From Aeromicrobium sp. 9AM (GTDB lineage: Bacteria > Actinomycetota > Actinomycetes > Propionibacteriales > Nocardioidaceae): a DNA stretch of 64,000 bases. Made by a program: the position numbers and the translations under genes. The stretch lies in contig NZ_LR733304.1 of NCBI RefSeq assembly GCF_902506105.1, positions 2,863,832 through 2,927,831 of the forward strand, read 5' to 3'. The notes beneath the pieces are model-generated. The model worked only from the letters and a program-made list of their open reading frames with translations, did no database searches and had not been told where the DNA came from. Positions 56,670 to 64,000 of the stretch are shown in pieces; position 1 is the first letter of the stretch, and each line of letters starts with the position of its first letter.

Positions 56670-56948
56670 TCAGCCGGCGGTGTCGACGAGCCGGCGCGCC
56701 ACCAGGTCACCGACGAAGACGTCGACGTCGGAGCGGCAGTCGGCGGGCGTCGTCTCGTACTCCTCGGCGACGAGCGTGCAGAGCTCGTCGACGTTGCGCG
56801 GCTCGTCGAGGTGCTGCCAGATCGACGCCGCCACGCCACGCATGCCGAAGTACTCGCCCTGCTCGAGTCCCATCATGACGAGCTCGCCGTCCATCTCGAC
56901 GGCGTCCAGACCTGGGCGGCGGACGTATCGGGCAGCGGTGCTCGTCAT
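56670..56948 (-). CDS. PqqD-like RiPP recognition protein (lasso B1 type)
   Basis: A 92-residue PqqD-fold protein: VEMDGELVMMGLEQGEYFGMRGVAASIWQHLDEPRNVDELCTLVAEEY. Such proteins bind the leader peptide (YxxPxL motif) and present it to the B2 protease and tailoring enzymes. The ATG overlaps the kinase stop as ATGA. Confidence 0.9.
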   Translation of the reverse strand: MTSTAARYVRRPGLDAVEMDGELVMMGLEQGEYFGMRGVAASIWQHLDEPRNVDELCTLVAEEYETTPADCRSDVDVFVGDLVARRLVDTAG

Positions 56949-57874
56949 GAGCGGACCCTTTCGGTTGGTCGGTCGGAGGTCGACCGCTCGGCGATGTCGG
57001 TGAGGATCGCGTCGGCGGTCGCCTCGGCGGACATCGCCGCGGACGGACGCAGGACGCGTACGACCGCGGCCCGCCCTGCCACGGCGGCGCACTGCTGCAG
57101 GTGCTGCCACGACGCCTCGCGATCCGCGATGAGCTCGCGGCGATAGGTGTTCGCGCGGAGCAGGTCGAAGGCGTCGACACCGTGCAGCGGCAGCAGCCCG
57201 ACCTCGGCTCCGTCGTGCACGTCCAGCCCGTAGACCCAGCGCAGCGGCAGCGCCGCCAGCGACCCGCGCTCGACCGGTACGTGGAACTTGGCCCGTGCCC
57301 CGGCGACCCGCTCGTAGTCGGCGAAGTCCAGGCCGAGGCGTACGAGGGCGTCGTCCCACAGCTTGATCTGCGGATATCCCGGCAGAGCCCGCCCGTCCTG
57401 GTCGATCGGCACGACGTCGTCCGACAGCAGGTCGAAGCCGCGCCTGGCGAACTCCGCTGCAAGCGTGGACTTGCCGGCACCCGAGCGGCCGACCACGACT
57501 GCTGCGGAGTCGCCGACCCGGATCGCGTTGCCGTGCAGGACCAGGTGGCCACGTTGCATCATGAGCGAGCCCAGCATCGTGCCGAGGACATACAGGCGTA
57601 CGTCGCGGTCGTCCGCGCCCGCATGACGTTGGATCGTGATGCGCCGTCCGTGGCGCACCTCGAAGCGCACGACATCCGGGATGTCGCCGCCGCACACGTC
57701 GCCGAGACGCCATAGACCCCACGGCAGCTCCGCGGCCCCGGCAGCAGGCGGGCCGACGACGCCCTCCGCAATCACCACGTCGGCGTACGGGGGCGGGTCG
57801 GCGATGCTTGCACCCAGCTCGGGCAGGTCGAGATCACTCTCGATCGTCAGGCCGTAGCACCCGTAGACGGCCAT
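56945..57874 (-). CDS. HPr kinase-like RiPP tailoring kinase
   Basis: A 309-residue protein with the HprK P-loop VVGRSGAGKSTLAAEF (129-137), LHGNAI ahead of it (His114) and LLSDDVVPI (Asp152-153). In paeninodin-type clusters the homologous kinase phosphorylates the precursor's C-terminal Ser; the precursor here also ends in Ser. It begins immediately after the B2 stop (TAGATG). Confidence 0.87.
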   Translation of the reverse strand: MAVYGCYGLTIESDLDLPELGASIADPPPYADVVIAEGVVGPPAAGAAELPWGLWRLGDVCGGDIPDVVRFEVRHGRRITIQRHAGADDRDVRLYVLGTMLGSLMMQRGHLVLHGNAIRVGDSAAVVVGRSGAGKSTLAAEFARRGFDLLSDDVVPIDQDGRALPGYPQIKLWDDALVRLGLDFADYERVAGARAKFHVPVERGSLAALPLRWVYGLDVHDGAEVGLLPLHGVDAFDLLRANTYRRELIADREASWQHLQQCAAVAGRAAVVRVLRPSAAMSAEATADAILTDIAERSTSDRPTERVRS

Positions 57875-58375
57875 CTAGGGAGTCCGCTCAGATCGCGGGA
57901 GCCAGGTGAACGCGCCGACCACGGTGTAGTCGACCGGATCGCCGCCGGTGACAGGGAGCCCAGCCGCGGCCACCCAGGAGTGTGCGGTCAACCGGTCGTC
58001 GACGCGGCGGAGCCCGAACGACACGGTGTGCGGCACGCGAAGCAGGCGCAGCTGGAGGTGCGCGGTCAACGCCTGTGGGTAGCAGTCGGATCGCCAGGGT
58101 GTGTGTCTCGCCGCCCGCCGCACGTTCTGGCCGACGTCACGCGCGCGCTCGGACTGGCGGCGCGTGCCCGGCGGCAGGGGCATCGGGTCGGTACGTCCCT
58201 CGCCGAGGAGTCGTCGGACGGCGGAGAACGGCAGCACCACGATGACCGCCCGCATCAGTCCGAGCAGCACCCACGAGACGACGTACCCGGCCTGGGCGCG
58301 CGGTCCCAGGCGCATGAAGCGCCCGAGACGTCCGAGTGGAGCGCGCGAGCCCACGGTGAGGAGCGGCATCGTCAC
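57875..58375 (-). CDS. Lasso peptide B2-type leader peptidase
   Basis: A 166-residue transglutaminase-like cysteine protease: catalytic Cys98 in WRSDCYPQALTAHLQLRLL, His132 in LTAHSWVAAAG and a likely Asp near 146 or 149. One hydrophobic N-terminal helix (VVSWVLLGLMRAVIVVLPF). It removes the leader from the precursor encoded 29 nt upstream. Start GTG 58375 or ATG 58369; no strong RBS is seen. Confidence 0.88.
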   Translation of the reverse strand: MTMPLLTVGSRAPLGRLGRFMRLGPRAQAGYVVSWVLLGLMRAVIVVLPFSAVRRLLGEGRTDPMPLPPGTRRQSERARDVGQNVRRAARHTPWRSDCYPQALTAHLQLRLLRVPHTVSFGLRRVDDRLTAHSWVAAAGLPVTGGDPVDYTVVGAFTWLPRSERTP

Positions 58376-58404
58376 AAGGAGGTGGGTGGCGGGCGGTGGA
58401 GGAC

Positions 58405-58533
58405 CTAGCTGCCGAGTCCGATACCGATGCCGATCCCGATGTCGATGCCGATGTCGCCGTCACGCGTCTCGCGCAGGCTGAGGACGTCGAGGCTTGGGGC
58501 GACGTACGTCTTGCGGGTGGTGGAGTCGTTCAC
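58405..58533 (-). CDS. RiPP precursor peptide with Gly-Ile repeat core
   Basis: A 42-residue peptide absent from typical gene calls. The leader (1-24) has YVAPSL (Y10, P13, L15), the lasso leader motif bound by PqqD proteins, and ends LRETR with Thr23 at a possible -2. The presumed core (25-42) is DGDIGIDIGIGIGIGLGS, ending in Ser. Gly is encoded by all four codons, so the repeat is kept at the protein level. AGGAG (58544-58540) lies 6 nt before GTG 58533. Core boundaries are inferred. Confidence 0.85.
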   Translation of the reverse strand: MNDSTTRKTYVAPSLDVLSLRETRDGDIGIDIGIGIGIGLGS

Positions 58534-58721
58534 GTGGTGCTCCTGTGTCCAGCCCCCGAAGCTGACATCCGATGCATCACAAACGAGCGTTGGCCCGGGT
58601 GGTTACGGTCCGCCGGCAACTCATCGGCCCGCGACCGCAGGCAAATGTCGGCATACGAGCGCTCGCGGGGTGATCGGACGATTCCACGATCCGGGCTCTC
58701 GGCGCTGCGTAGGATGCTCGC
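58534..58721. promoter_or_regulatory. Divergent promoter region of the RiPP cluster
   Basis: This 188-bp gap separates the precursor operon from the nucleotidyltransferase-ABC operon. TAGGAT (58710-58715) is the plus-strand -10, 6 nt before GTG 58722. The minus-strand promoter is not clear. No regulator gene is in the cluster. Confidence 0.5.
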
Positions 58722-59906
58722 GTGTGGCCCACCCCGTCAGCAACACAGCGCGTGCGTGACTGGAGCCGGTCGGCACTCGCAGCCGAGGAGGGGGAGCCGG
58801 TCACCCCGGTCACGCCGGCAGAAGAGGTCGGCGACCTGCTCGCTGCCGTGCGCCGTCAGCGCGCTGCCGAGCTGCTCCAGCCGTGGGCCGCGGCGCTCGG
58901 GCTGCCCGACGAGCTGACGGCAGCCCTCGACGACATGCGTACGGCCGGGCGGCGCGCGGTCATGGTCCGGTCGCTCGAGCAGGCCCGGCTTGGCGCTGCC
59001 CTGGACGATGCCGGCATCCGGTGGCTGGCGATCAAGGGATCGGCGCTCGCGGTGCAGACCACGGGCGATCCGACCGGGCGAGGAGCCGGCGACATCGACG
59101 TGCTGGTGCCGGTCGAGACCGTCGCCAATGCGTACGCACTGCTGCACGACTTCGGGTGGATCGCCCGACCGGTGGGCTCCGCGGCGCCAGGGACGTGGGC
59201 CTGGCGGCACATCGTCGACACGTTCCACGAGATGACCTTCGACAGTCCTGCCGGCACGGTCGACCTCCACTGGCGCCTCGACCCGACGTACGATGCTCTG
59301 CCGTCGTTCGACCCGTTGTGGGAGCGGCGTCAACAGGTCGAGCTCATGGGGTCCATCGCGTGGACCCTTGCGCCGTCCGATGCGCTCACACACACATGCC
59401 ACCACGCGGCGAGGGACGACTGGCGGTGGCTCCGCAGCCTGTTCGACGTACGCCGCCTCGCCCGTGATCCGGCCGCATGGGAGGCCGGGCCACTTGCCCC
59501 GGTCACCACCGCGACCCTGCGGGTCACCGACGACTTGGTGGGTCTGCCGGCCGCGACGCCGAACAGGGTCGGGGCGGGGTTCCGGTCAGTGCCGGGCTCG
59601 ACCGTACGCCGTGCAGTCTCCGCCCAGGACCGGCCGGTGATCGCGGCCTACCCCTTCCCGGCGGCGCAGACCGTGCGCGATCTCCGTTACCGATTGTCGG
59701 CCAGTCGTACGCCGGGCGATGTCCGTCGCACGGTCGTCGCAGCGATCCTGCCGCCCAAGGTCGTCGCCGGGCTGGAGGACCCCACCGTGCGCACGGCGCT
59801 GCCGCGTGTCCTGGCCCGCCGCCTCACCTGGCTCGTGCGGCGGTCGTTCGCCTGGCTGCGTCGGGTCCCCGGTGCGTCTGTCGTCCAGACGACGGGCCAA
59901 CGATGA
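58722..59906 (+). CDS. Nucleotidyltransferase family protein (RiPP cluster)
   Basis: A 394-residue protein of the NTP_transf_5 group: WLAIKGSALAVQTTGDPTGRGAGDIDVLVP, where the Gly-Ser and paired Asp residues form the nucleotidyltransferase site, then HWRLDP and a basic C-terminus. Homologues accompany the kinase in phosphorylated lasso clusters and may modify the phosphate. It is coupled to the ABC gene by ATGA. Confidence 0.83.
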   Translation: MWPTPSATQRVRDWSRSALAAEEGEPVTPVTPAEEVGDLLAAVRRQRAAELLQPWAAALGLPDELTAALDDMRTAGRRAVMVRSLEQARLGAALDDAGIRWLAIKGSALAVQTTGDPTGRGAGDIDVLVPVETVANAYALLHDFGWIARPVGSAAPGTWAWRHIVDTFHEMTFDSPAGTVDLHWRLDPTYDALPSFDPLWERRQQVELMGSIAWTLAPSDALTHTCHHAARDDWRWLRSLFDVRRLARDPAAWEAGPLAPVTTATLRVTDDLVGLPAATPNRVGAGFRSVPGSTVRRAVSAQDRPVIAAYPFPAAQTVRDLRYRLSASRTPGDVRRTVVAAILPPKVVAGLEDPTVRTALPRVLARRLTWLVRRSFAWLRRVPGASVVQTTGQR

Positions 59907-61618
59907 TCCGGCGCGCTCGCGCGTACTTCGCGTTGATGGCGACGACCGCCGGCACCGGCGCCGTGGCCCGGCTGCTCCTGCTGCAGCTGGTCGTGGCCCT
60001 GATGGAGGCCACCGGCCTCGCGCTCCTCGTGCCGATCCTGCAGTCGCTCGACGGGCGGGACCATCTGAGCCTGCCCGGTCTCGACCTGCGGCTGTCGGTC
60101 GGTCAGGCGTTCGCGCTGGTCATCGCCGTCGTCCTCGTCAGGGCGCTGGGCCAGTGGCGGGTGGCGGTGCGGTCGGTCGACATCCGTCTCGCCACGATCG
60201 ACACGCTTCGCCTCGGCCTGGTCGACGACCTGTACGCCGCCGAGTGGACCTACCTCGCGGCACAACGTCGCAGCCATGTCATCCAGCGCCTGACGACCGA
60301 GGTGGAGCGCGCGCACGCTGCGTTGATCATGCTGATCCGGGTCACCGTGGGTGTGCTGGTGCTGATCGCCACGACCGCCGTCGCGATCCTGCTGTCGCCG
60401 GTCATCGGCGGGATGGCTGCACTCGGCCTGCTGCTCGTCGTGCTGGCCGGGCGTCGCTCGCTGCGCTCCGCCGTCAGTCTCGGCAAGGAGATGACGGACC
60501 GGATGGATGATCTCGGCGCCGCCCTGACCGACTCGCTGTCCTCGGCCCGGCTGATGCGCGCCCATGACGCCTCCGCGGCGTGGTCCGACCTCGTGGCCGC
60601 CGAGGCGGGGCGGGTGCGTACGGTCCGGCGCTCGTTCGTACGCAGGTCGGCCGGTATGAACGCGATCCTGGGTGTCGTGTCGGTCGTCGCCGTGCTCGTG
60701 CTGATCCTGGTGGGCCGGGCGGCCGGGATGAGCATGGCCGAGCTGGCGGCGCTGGCGGTCGTGTCGACGCGCCTCCTCACGTCTGCGCAGTCGGTCATCG
60801 GCTCGGCCCAGGTCTTCGCCAACGAGGCGCCGGCGCTCGACCGACTCACGGAGTTCGGGGCCGAGGTGCGCGAGCACCAGCAGTCGCCCTTCCCGCCGGC
60901 CCCGGCCCTGCAGGCTCGGTCCACCTCGGCCCTCGTGTCGCTGCGCGACGTGACGGTGCGCTACGCCGCCGATCTCGAACCGGTGCTGCACGCGGTCGAC
61001 CTCGACATCCCGCACCGTGGACTCGTGACCCTCCAGGGTGAGAGCGGGTCCGGCAAGAGCACGCTGGTCGACGTCGTGCTGGGCCTGTTGCGGGCCGAGT
61101 CGGGCGAGGTCCTGGTCGATGGCGAACCTCGTCGCGACCTGGTCGCCTGGCGCCGGCGCATCGGCTACGTCCCGCAGCAGACCGTCCTGGTGCCCGGCAC
61201 GGTGTGGCAGAACCTCACCTGGTCGCTGCCGCCGGGCCGGGTGGTGACGGAGGAGGAGGTGTGGGATGCGCTCCGATCCAGCCAGATCGCCGACGAGATC
61301 GCCGCACTGCCCGGAGGATTGTCGGCGCCGTTGCATGAGATGACCGCCTTGTCAGGGGGTGAGCAGCAACGGCTCAGCATCGCCCGCGCGATCGTGCGTG
61401 ACCCAGAGCTGTTGGTGCTCGACGAGGCGACCAGCGCGCTCGACCCCGGCACGGAGGATCGGGTGCTCGACGGCATCCTCGACGGCCGCCGCGCGGTCCT
61501 GATGGTGACGCACCGGCTGTCCGCGCGCGTACGTGCCGACGTCGCGGCTCGACTCGATGACGGCAGGCTCACGATCGGCGATCACGGAACAGCAGCCGCG
61601 CCCACGTCGTTGACCTAG
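59903..61618 (+). CDS. ABC transporter, fused permease/ATPase (RiPP exporter)
   Basis: A 571-residue half-transporter: about six membrane helices (residues 15-300), then ATPase with GESGSGKST (Walker A), LSGGEQQRLS (signature) and LLVLDEATSALD (Walker B). It probably exports the mature peptide and gives self-protection, like lasso D proteins. Confidence 0.9.
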   Translation: MIRRARAYFALMATTAGTGAVARLLLLQLVVALMEATGLALLVPILQSLDGRDHLSLPGLDLRLSVGQAFALVIAVVLVRALGQWRVAVRSVDIRLATIDTLRLGLVDDLYAAEWTYLAAQRRSHVIQRLTTEVERAHAALIMLIRVTVGVLVLIATTAVAILLSPVIGGMAALGLLLVVLAGRRSLRSAVSLGKEMTDRMDDLGAALTDSLSSARLMRAHDASAAWSDLVAAEAGRVRTVRRSFVRRSAGMNAILGVVSVVAVLVLILVGRAAGMSMAELAALAVVSTRLLTSAQSVIGSAQVFANEAPALDRLTEFGAEVREHQQSPFPPAPALQARSTSALVSLRDVTVRYAADLEPVLHAVDLDIPHRGLVTLQGESGSGKSTLVDVVLGLLRAESGEVLVDGEPRRDLVAWRRRIGYVPQQTVLVPGTVWQNLTWSLPPGRVVTEEEVWDALRSSQIADEIAALPGGLSAPLHEMTALSGGEQQRLSIARAIVRDPELLVLDEATSALDPGTEDRVLDGILDGRRAVLMVTHRLSARVRADVAARLDDGRLTIGDHGTAAAPTSLT

Positions 61619-61620
61619 GC

Positions 61621-62640
61621 ATGAAGAACGTCGGCTTCCTGTCCTTCGGCCACTACCAAGCCGTCCCCGGATCACAGACGCGTACGGCCGGTGACGTGCT
61701 GCTGCAGTCGATCGACCTCGCTGTCGCGGCTGAGGAGCTGGGGCTCGACGGTGCGTTCTTCCGCGTGCACCACTTCGCCCGCCAGCTGGCGTCGCCGTTC
61801 CCGTTGCTGGCCGCGGTCGGCGCGCGTACGAGCCGCATCGAGATCGGCACCGGCGTGATCGACATGCGCTACGAGAACCCGCTCTACATGGCCGAGGACG
61901 CCGCGGCGGCCGACCTCATCAGCGGTGGCCGGCTCCAGCTCGGCATCAGCCGCGGATCACCCGAGACCGCGCTCCGCGGCTACGAGTCGTTCGGCCACGT
62001 GCCGGAGGACGGCCGGAGCGATGCCGACATGGCCCGGGCGCACACCGAGCTGTTCCGGCACGCGATCGCCGGGGCCGGTGTCGTGATGTCCGATCCCAAG
62101 ATGACCGGGCAGTCCGTTCCGCTGCCGATCATGCCGCAGGCGCCGGGCCTGTCCGATCGCATCTGGTGGGGCTCAGGCACCCGAGCGACCGCCGAGTGGA
62201 CCGCGGAGCAGGGCATGAACCTCATGAGCTCGACGCTCCTTACCGAGGACACCGGTGTGCCGTTCGACGAGCTGCAGCTCGAGCAGATCCAGCGCTTCCG
62301 CGCCGCATGGGCCGAGGCCGGCTGGGAGCGCGAGCCACGGGTGTCGGTCAGCCGCAGCGTCATCCCGATCCTCGATGCGCAGGACCGTGCCTACTTCGGC
62401 GAGCGCAGCGGCGAGGACCAGCTCGGCCACCTCGACGGCGGCATCGCACGGTTCGGCAAGTCGTACGTCGGTGAGCCCGACGCGCTGGCCGACGAGCTCG
62501 CGCAGGACGTCGCGGTGCGTGAGGCGGACTCGCTGCTGCTCACGGTGCCCAACCAGCTGGGCGTCGACTACAACGCGCGGCTGCTCGGCGCACTCGTCGA
62601 CCACGTCCTCCCCGCGATCGGCTGGAAACCCCGTACCTGA
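61621..62640 (+). CDS. LLM class flavin-dependent oxidoreductase
   Basis: A 339-residue luciferase-like monooxygenase: GAFFRVHHFARQLASPFPLLAAVGARTSRIEIGTGVIDMRYENP, GRLQLGISRGSP and WWGSGTRATAEW. It uses a flavin cofactor to oxidise an unknown substrate. It starts 2 nt after the ABC stop, so it may be co-transcribed with the RiPP exporter, though this class is common outside such clusters. Confidence 0.87.
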   Translation: MKNVGFLSFGHYQAVPGSQTRTAGDVLLQSIDLAVAAEELGLDGAFFRVHHFARQLASPFPLLAAVGARTSRIEIGTGVIDMRYENPLYMAEDAAAADLISGGRLQLGISRGSPETALRGYESFGHVPEDGRSDADMARAHTELFRHAIAGAGVVMSDPKMTGQSVPLPIMPQAPGLSDRIWWGSGTRATAEWTAEQGMNLMSSTLLTEDTGVPFDELQLEQIQRFRAAWAEAGWEREPRVSVSRSVIPILDAQDRAYFGERSGEDQLGHLDGGIARFGKSYVGEPDALADELAQDVAVREADSLLLTVPNQLGVDYNARLLGALVDHVLPAIGWKPRT

Positions 62641-62656
62641 GCCCCGCCCGTCGCCT

Positions 62657-62726
62657 GCCCAGTTTTTGGGCACCTACGTACGACTCGGTCACGCTCAGCC
62701 GTACGCAAGTGCCCACAAGGTGGGCG
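62657..62726. repeat. Hairpin repeat, copy B
   Basis: GCCCAGTTTTTGGGCACCTA opens it and GTACGCAAGTGCCCACAAGG closes it; the GTACGCAAGTGCC part matches copy A. It lies between the flavin enzyme and the DUF559 gene. Confidence 0.65.
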
Positions 62727-62835
62727 CCGCGTTCGTCGTCCTGCCGAGGTGCACAGGTTCCGCGTCGCGGCTGGCTGTCCACAGCGGAGCGAGTCAGTTC
62801 TGCCGTCGACGCCGCAGCCGGCACAGAGTCGTGGG

Positions 62836-63756
62836 GTGATCCTCACACCGTCGCAACCGTTCACCCGCGAGCAGGCCGTGGCGGCCGGCATCACGGACGC
62901 CCAGCTGCGCGGTCGGACGGCATATCGCCGCCTGTTCCGCGGGGTCTACGTCGGTGCCCGCGTCGAGCTGACCTTGGCGATCTGGCTGCAAGCCGCCCTG
63001 CTGGCGTCGCCACCGGGATCGGTCGTCAGCCACGTCACGGCACTGCGGTGGTACGGCTATGAGCTCGGCGCGTTGTGGCCGTTGCATGTCTCGTCGCGCA
63101 CGACGACGCACTCACGTCAGAAGCAGCTGACTGCGCACCGCAGGCGTGATGTCATCCGAACCCGGATCCTTCGCGGCGTGCCGGTGACCGAGCCAGACCG
63201 GACGCTCGTCGATGTCGCGTATGACGTCACCGTCCCGGAGCTCATTCAGGCGATCGAATGGATGCTGCTCCGCGGCTACACAACGCTCAGCTTGTTGACC
63301 ACGTGCGCCCTCGACCACCATCTGCGTGGTGTGCGGCGGGTGCGTCAGGTGATCGGGTTCGTCCGTGAGGGTTCGGAGTCACCGATGGAGACCCGCGTAC
63401 GACTGATGATCCGGTTCGCCCACCTGCCCGAACCCGCACCGAACGTCGTCCTGAGAGACGATCAGGGACACTTCCTGGCCCGCGGCGATCTGGTCTATGC
63501 GCGGTGGAAGGTTCTCGTCGAGTACGACGGGTGGCACCACGAACGCGACGCGGGTCAGCGGCAGCGCGACATCGGTCGGCGCGAACGGCTCGAGGCGGCC
63601 GGGTGGCGGGTCATCGTGGTGACTGTCGCCGACCTCAAGGCGCCCAGGCTGATCGTCCACCGGGTGCACGGCGTGCTCGTGGCGCGGGGCTACGCCGGAC
63701 CTGGCCCGGTCTTCAGCGTCGTCTGGGACATCTGGTTCCCCACCACCGCCAAGTGA
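62836..63756 (+). CDS. DUF559 (Vsr-like) protein with AbiEi-type N-terminal domain
   Basis: A 306-residue protein. The N-terminal winged-helix part (FTREQAVAAGITDAQLRGRTAYRRLFRGVYV) matches AbiEi antitoxin-like domains and the C-terminus (VLVEYDGWHHERDAGQRQRDIGRRERLEAAGWRVIVV) is a PD-(D/E)XK, Vsr/DUF559 nuclease fold. Common in Actinobacteria as a solitary gene; no toxin partner here. GTG 62836 is the preferred start. Confidence 0.85.
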   Translation: MILTPSQPFTREQAVAAGITDAQLRGRTAYRRLFRGVYVGARVELTLAIWLQAALLASPPGSVVSHVTALRWYGYELGALWPLHVSSRTTTHSRQKQLTAHRRRDVIRTRILRGVPVTEPDRTLVDVAYDVTVPELIQAIEWMLLRGYTTLSLLTTCALDHHLRGVRRVRQVIGFVREGSESPMETRVRLMIRFAHLPEPAPNVVLRDDQGHFLARGDLVYARWKVLVEYDGWHHERDAGQRQRDIGRRERLEAAGWRVIVVTVADLKAPRLIVHRVHGVLVARGYAGPGPVFSVVWDIWFPTTAK

Positions 63757-63769
63757 CCGATCGCCCCGC

Positions 63770-63839
63770 CCTCAGTTTTCGGGCGGTTGTGTACGGATCA
63801 GCAACAGCGATCGGTACACAACTGCCCAAAAACTGGAGG
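63770..63839. repeat. Hairpin repeat, copy C
   Basis: CCTCAGTTTTCGGGCGGTTG and its inverted partner ending AAAAACTGGAGG give arms of about 25 bp with few mismatches. It is the best inverted repeat of the three copies and sits between convergent genes, so it may act as a terminator. Confidence 0.7.
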
Positions 63840-63853
63840 GAGGGGGCAGACGA

Positions 63854-64000
63854 CTAGCCCTCGAGGCGGGCCTTCAGGGCGTCGAGCTCGGTCCAGAGGA
63901 CGGTCGGCAGCTTGTCGCCGAACTTCTCGAACCACTCGTTGATCTGCGGGATCTCGGCCTGCCACTCGTCGACGTCGACGTGCAGCGCCTTCTCGAGCTG
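63854..64000 (-). CDS. pckG: Phosphoenolpyruvate carboxykinase (GTP), C-terminal end
   Basis: Only the last 48 residues are in the window: a segment VDVDEWQAEIPQINEWFEKF followed by GDKLPTVLWTELDALKARL. This is the conserved C-terminus of GTP-dependent PEP carboxykinase. The enzyme makes PEP from oxaloacetate in gluconeogenesis. The rest of the gene lies past the right edge. Confidence 0.8.
   Translation of the reverse strand, partial: QLEKALHVDVDEWQAEIPQINEWFEKFGDKLPTVLWTELDALKARLEG

Overview
The window is high-GC DNA from an actinobacterium, most likely a Nocardioidaceae-type organism (Nocardioides/Aeromicrobium-like). This rests on two WhiB-type genes, a bacterial proteasome activator, a short HU protein, an actinobacterial methylcrotonyl-CoA carboxylase set, and the repeated pattern TANNNT followed 5-8 nt later by ATG/GTG, which points to widespread leaderless transcription. 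The genus is inferred from style; no rRNA is present.

Layout. 1-4.1 kb: DinB-like, DUF4235, WhiB, crotonase, methyltransferase, DUF2277 and a secreted glycerophosphodiesterase. 4.2-9.1 kb: a small inverted-repeat element, a divergent TetR/MFS pair with a clear operator, and a divergent LysR/EamA pair. 9.0-14.0 kb: leucine catabolism (TetR, 3-methylcrotonyl-CoA carboxylase beta and alpha, HMG-CoA lyase). 14-21.8 kb: EcsC, a kinase-like phosphotransferase, aat, HU, a CPBP protease, rhodanese, an anti-sigma-like ATPase, DUF5926 and dihydrolipoyl dehydrogenase. 21.9-23.0 kb: an intact IS481-type insertion sequence. 23.1-29.2 kb: an ECF41-type sigma factor with its convergent carboxymuconolactone-decarboxylase partner, arginine deiminase, and a HAD/GH65 disaccharide phosphorylase pair. 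29.3-33.3 kb: a truncated nucleotide-sugar dehydrogenase, a very large LuxR regulator and an AT-richer gap. 33.3-49.7 kb: mainly housekeeping genes (adenosine deaminase, ArsR/SRPBCC, PAP2-diacylglycerol kinase fusion, serS, bpa, nitrilase, VanZ) and two tRNA-Ser genes. 49.8-55.3 kb: metallo-hydrolase, CASTOR/POLLUX-like channel, MFS and small membrane proteins.

The most notable locus is 55.3-61.6 kb, a compact RiPP biosynthetic cluster. On the minus strand lie a 42-residue precursor too short for ordinary gene calling, a lasso-type B2 leader peptidase, an HPr-kinase-like protein, a PqqD-like leader-binding protein and a CDP-glycerol glycerophosphotransferase-like enzyme. On the divergent plus strand lie a nucleotidyltransferase and an ABC exporter. 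The precursor has a YxxPxL leader motif, a Gly-Ile alternating core and a C-terminal Ser, which fits modification by the kinase. No asparagine-synthetase-like lasso cyclase is present, so the product may be a phosphorylated or glycerophosphorylated peptide that is not a classical lasso.

Mobile and repeated DNA is common at gene ends: a 31-bp CCTAGGGAGG repeat family, a Gly/Ser-encoding repeat inserted in-frame into coding sequences, hairpin repeats of about 70 bp, and two elements bounded by CTAG.
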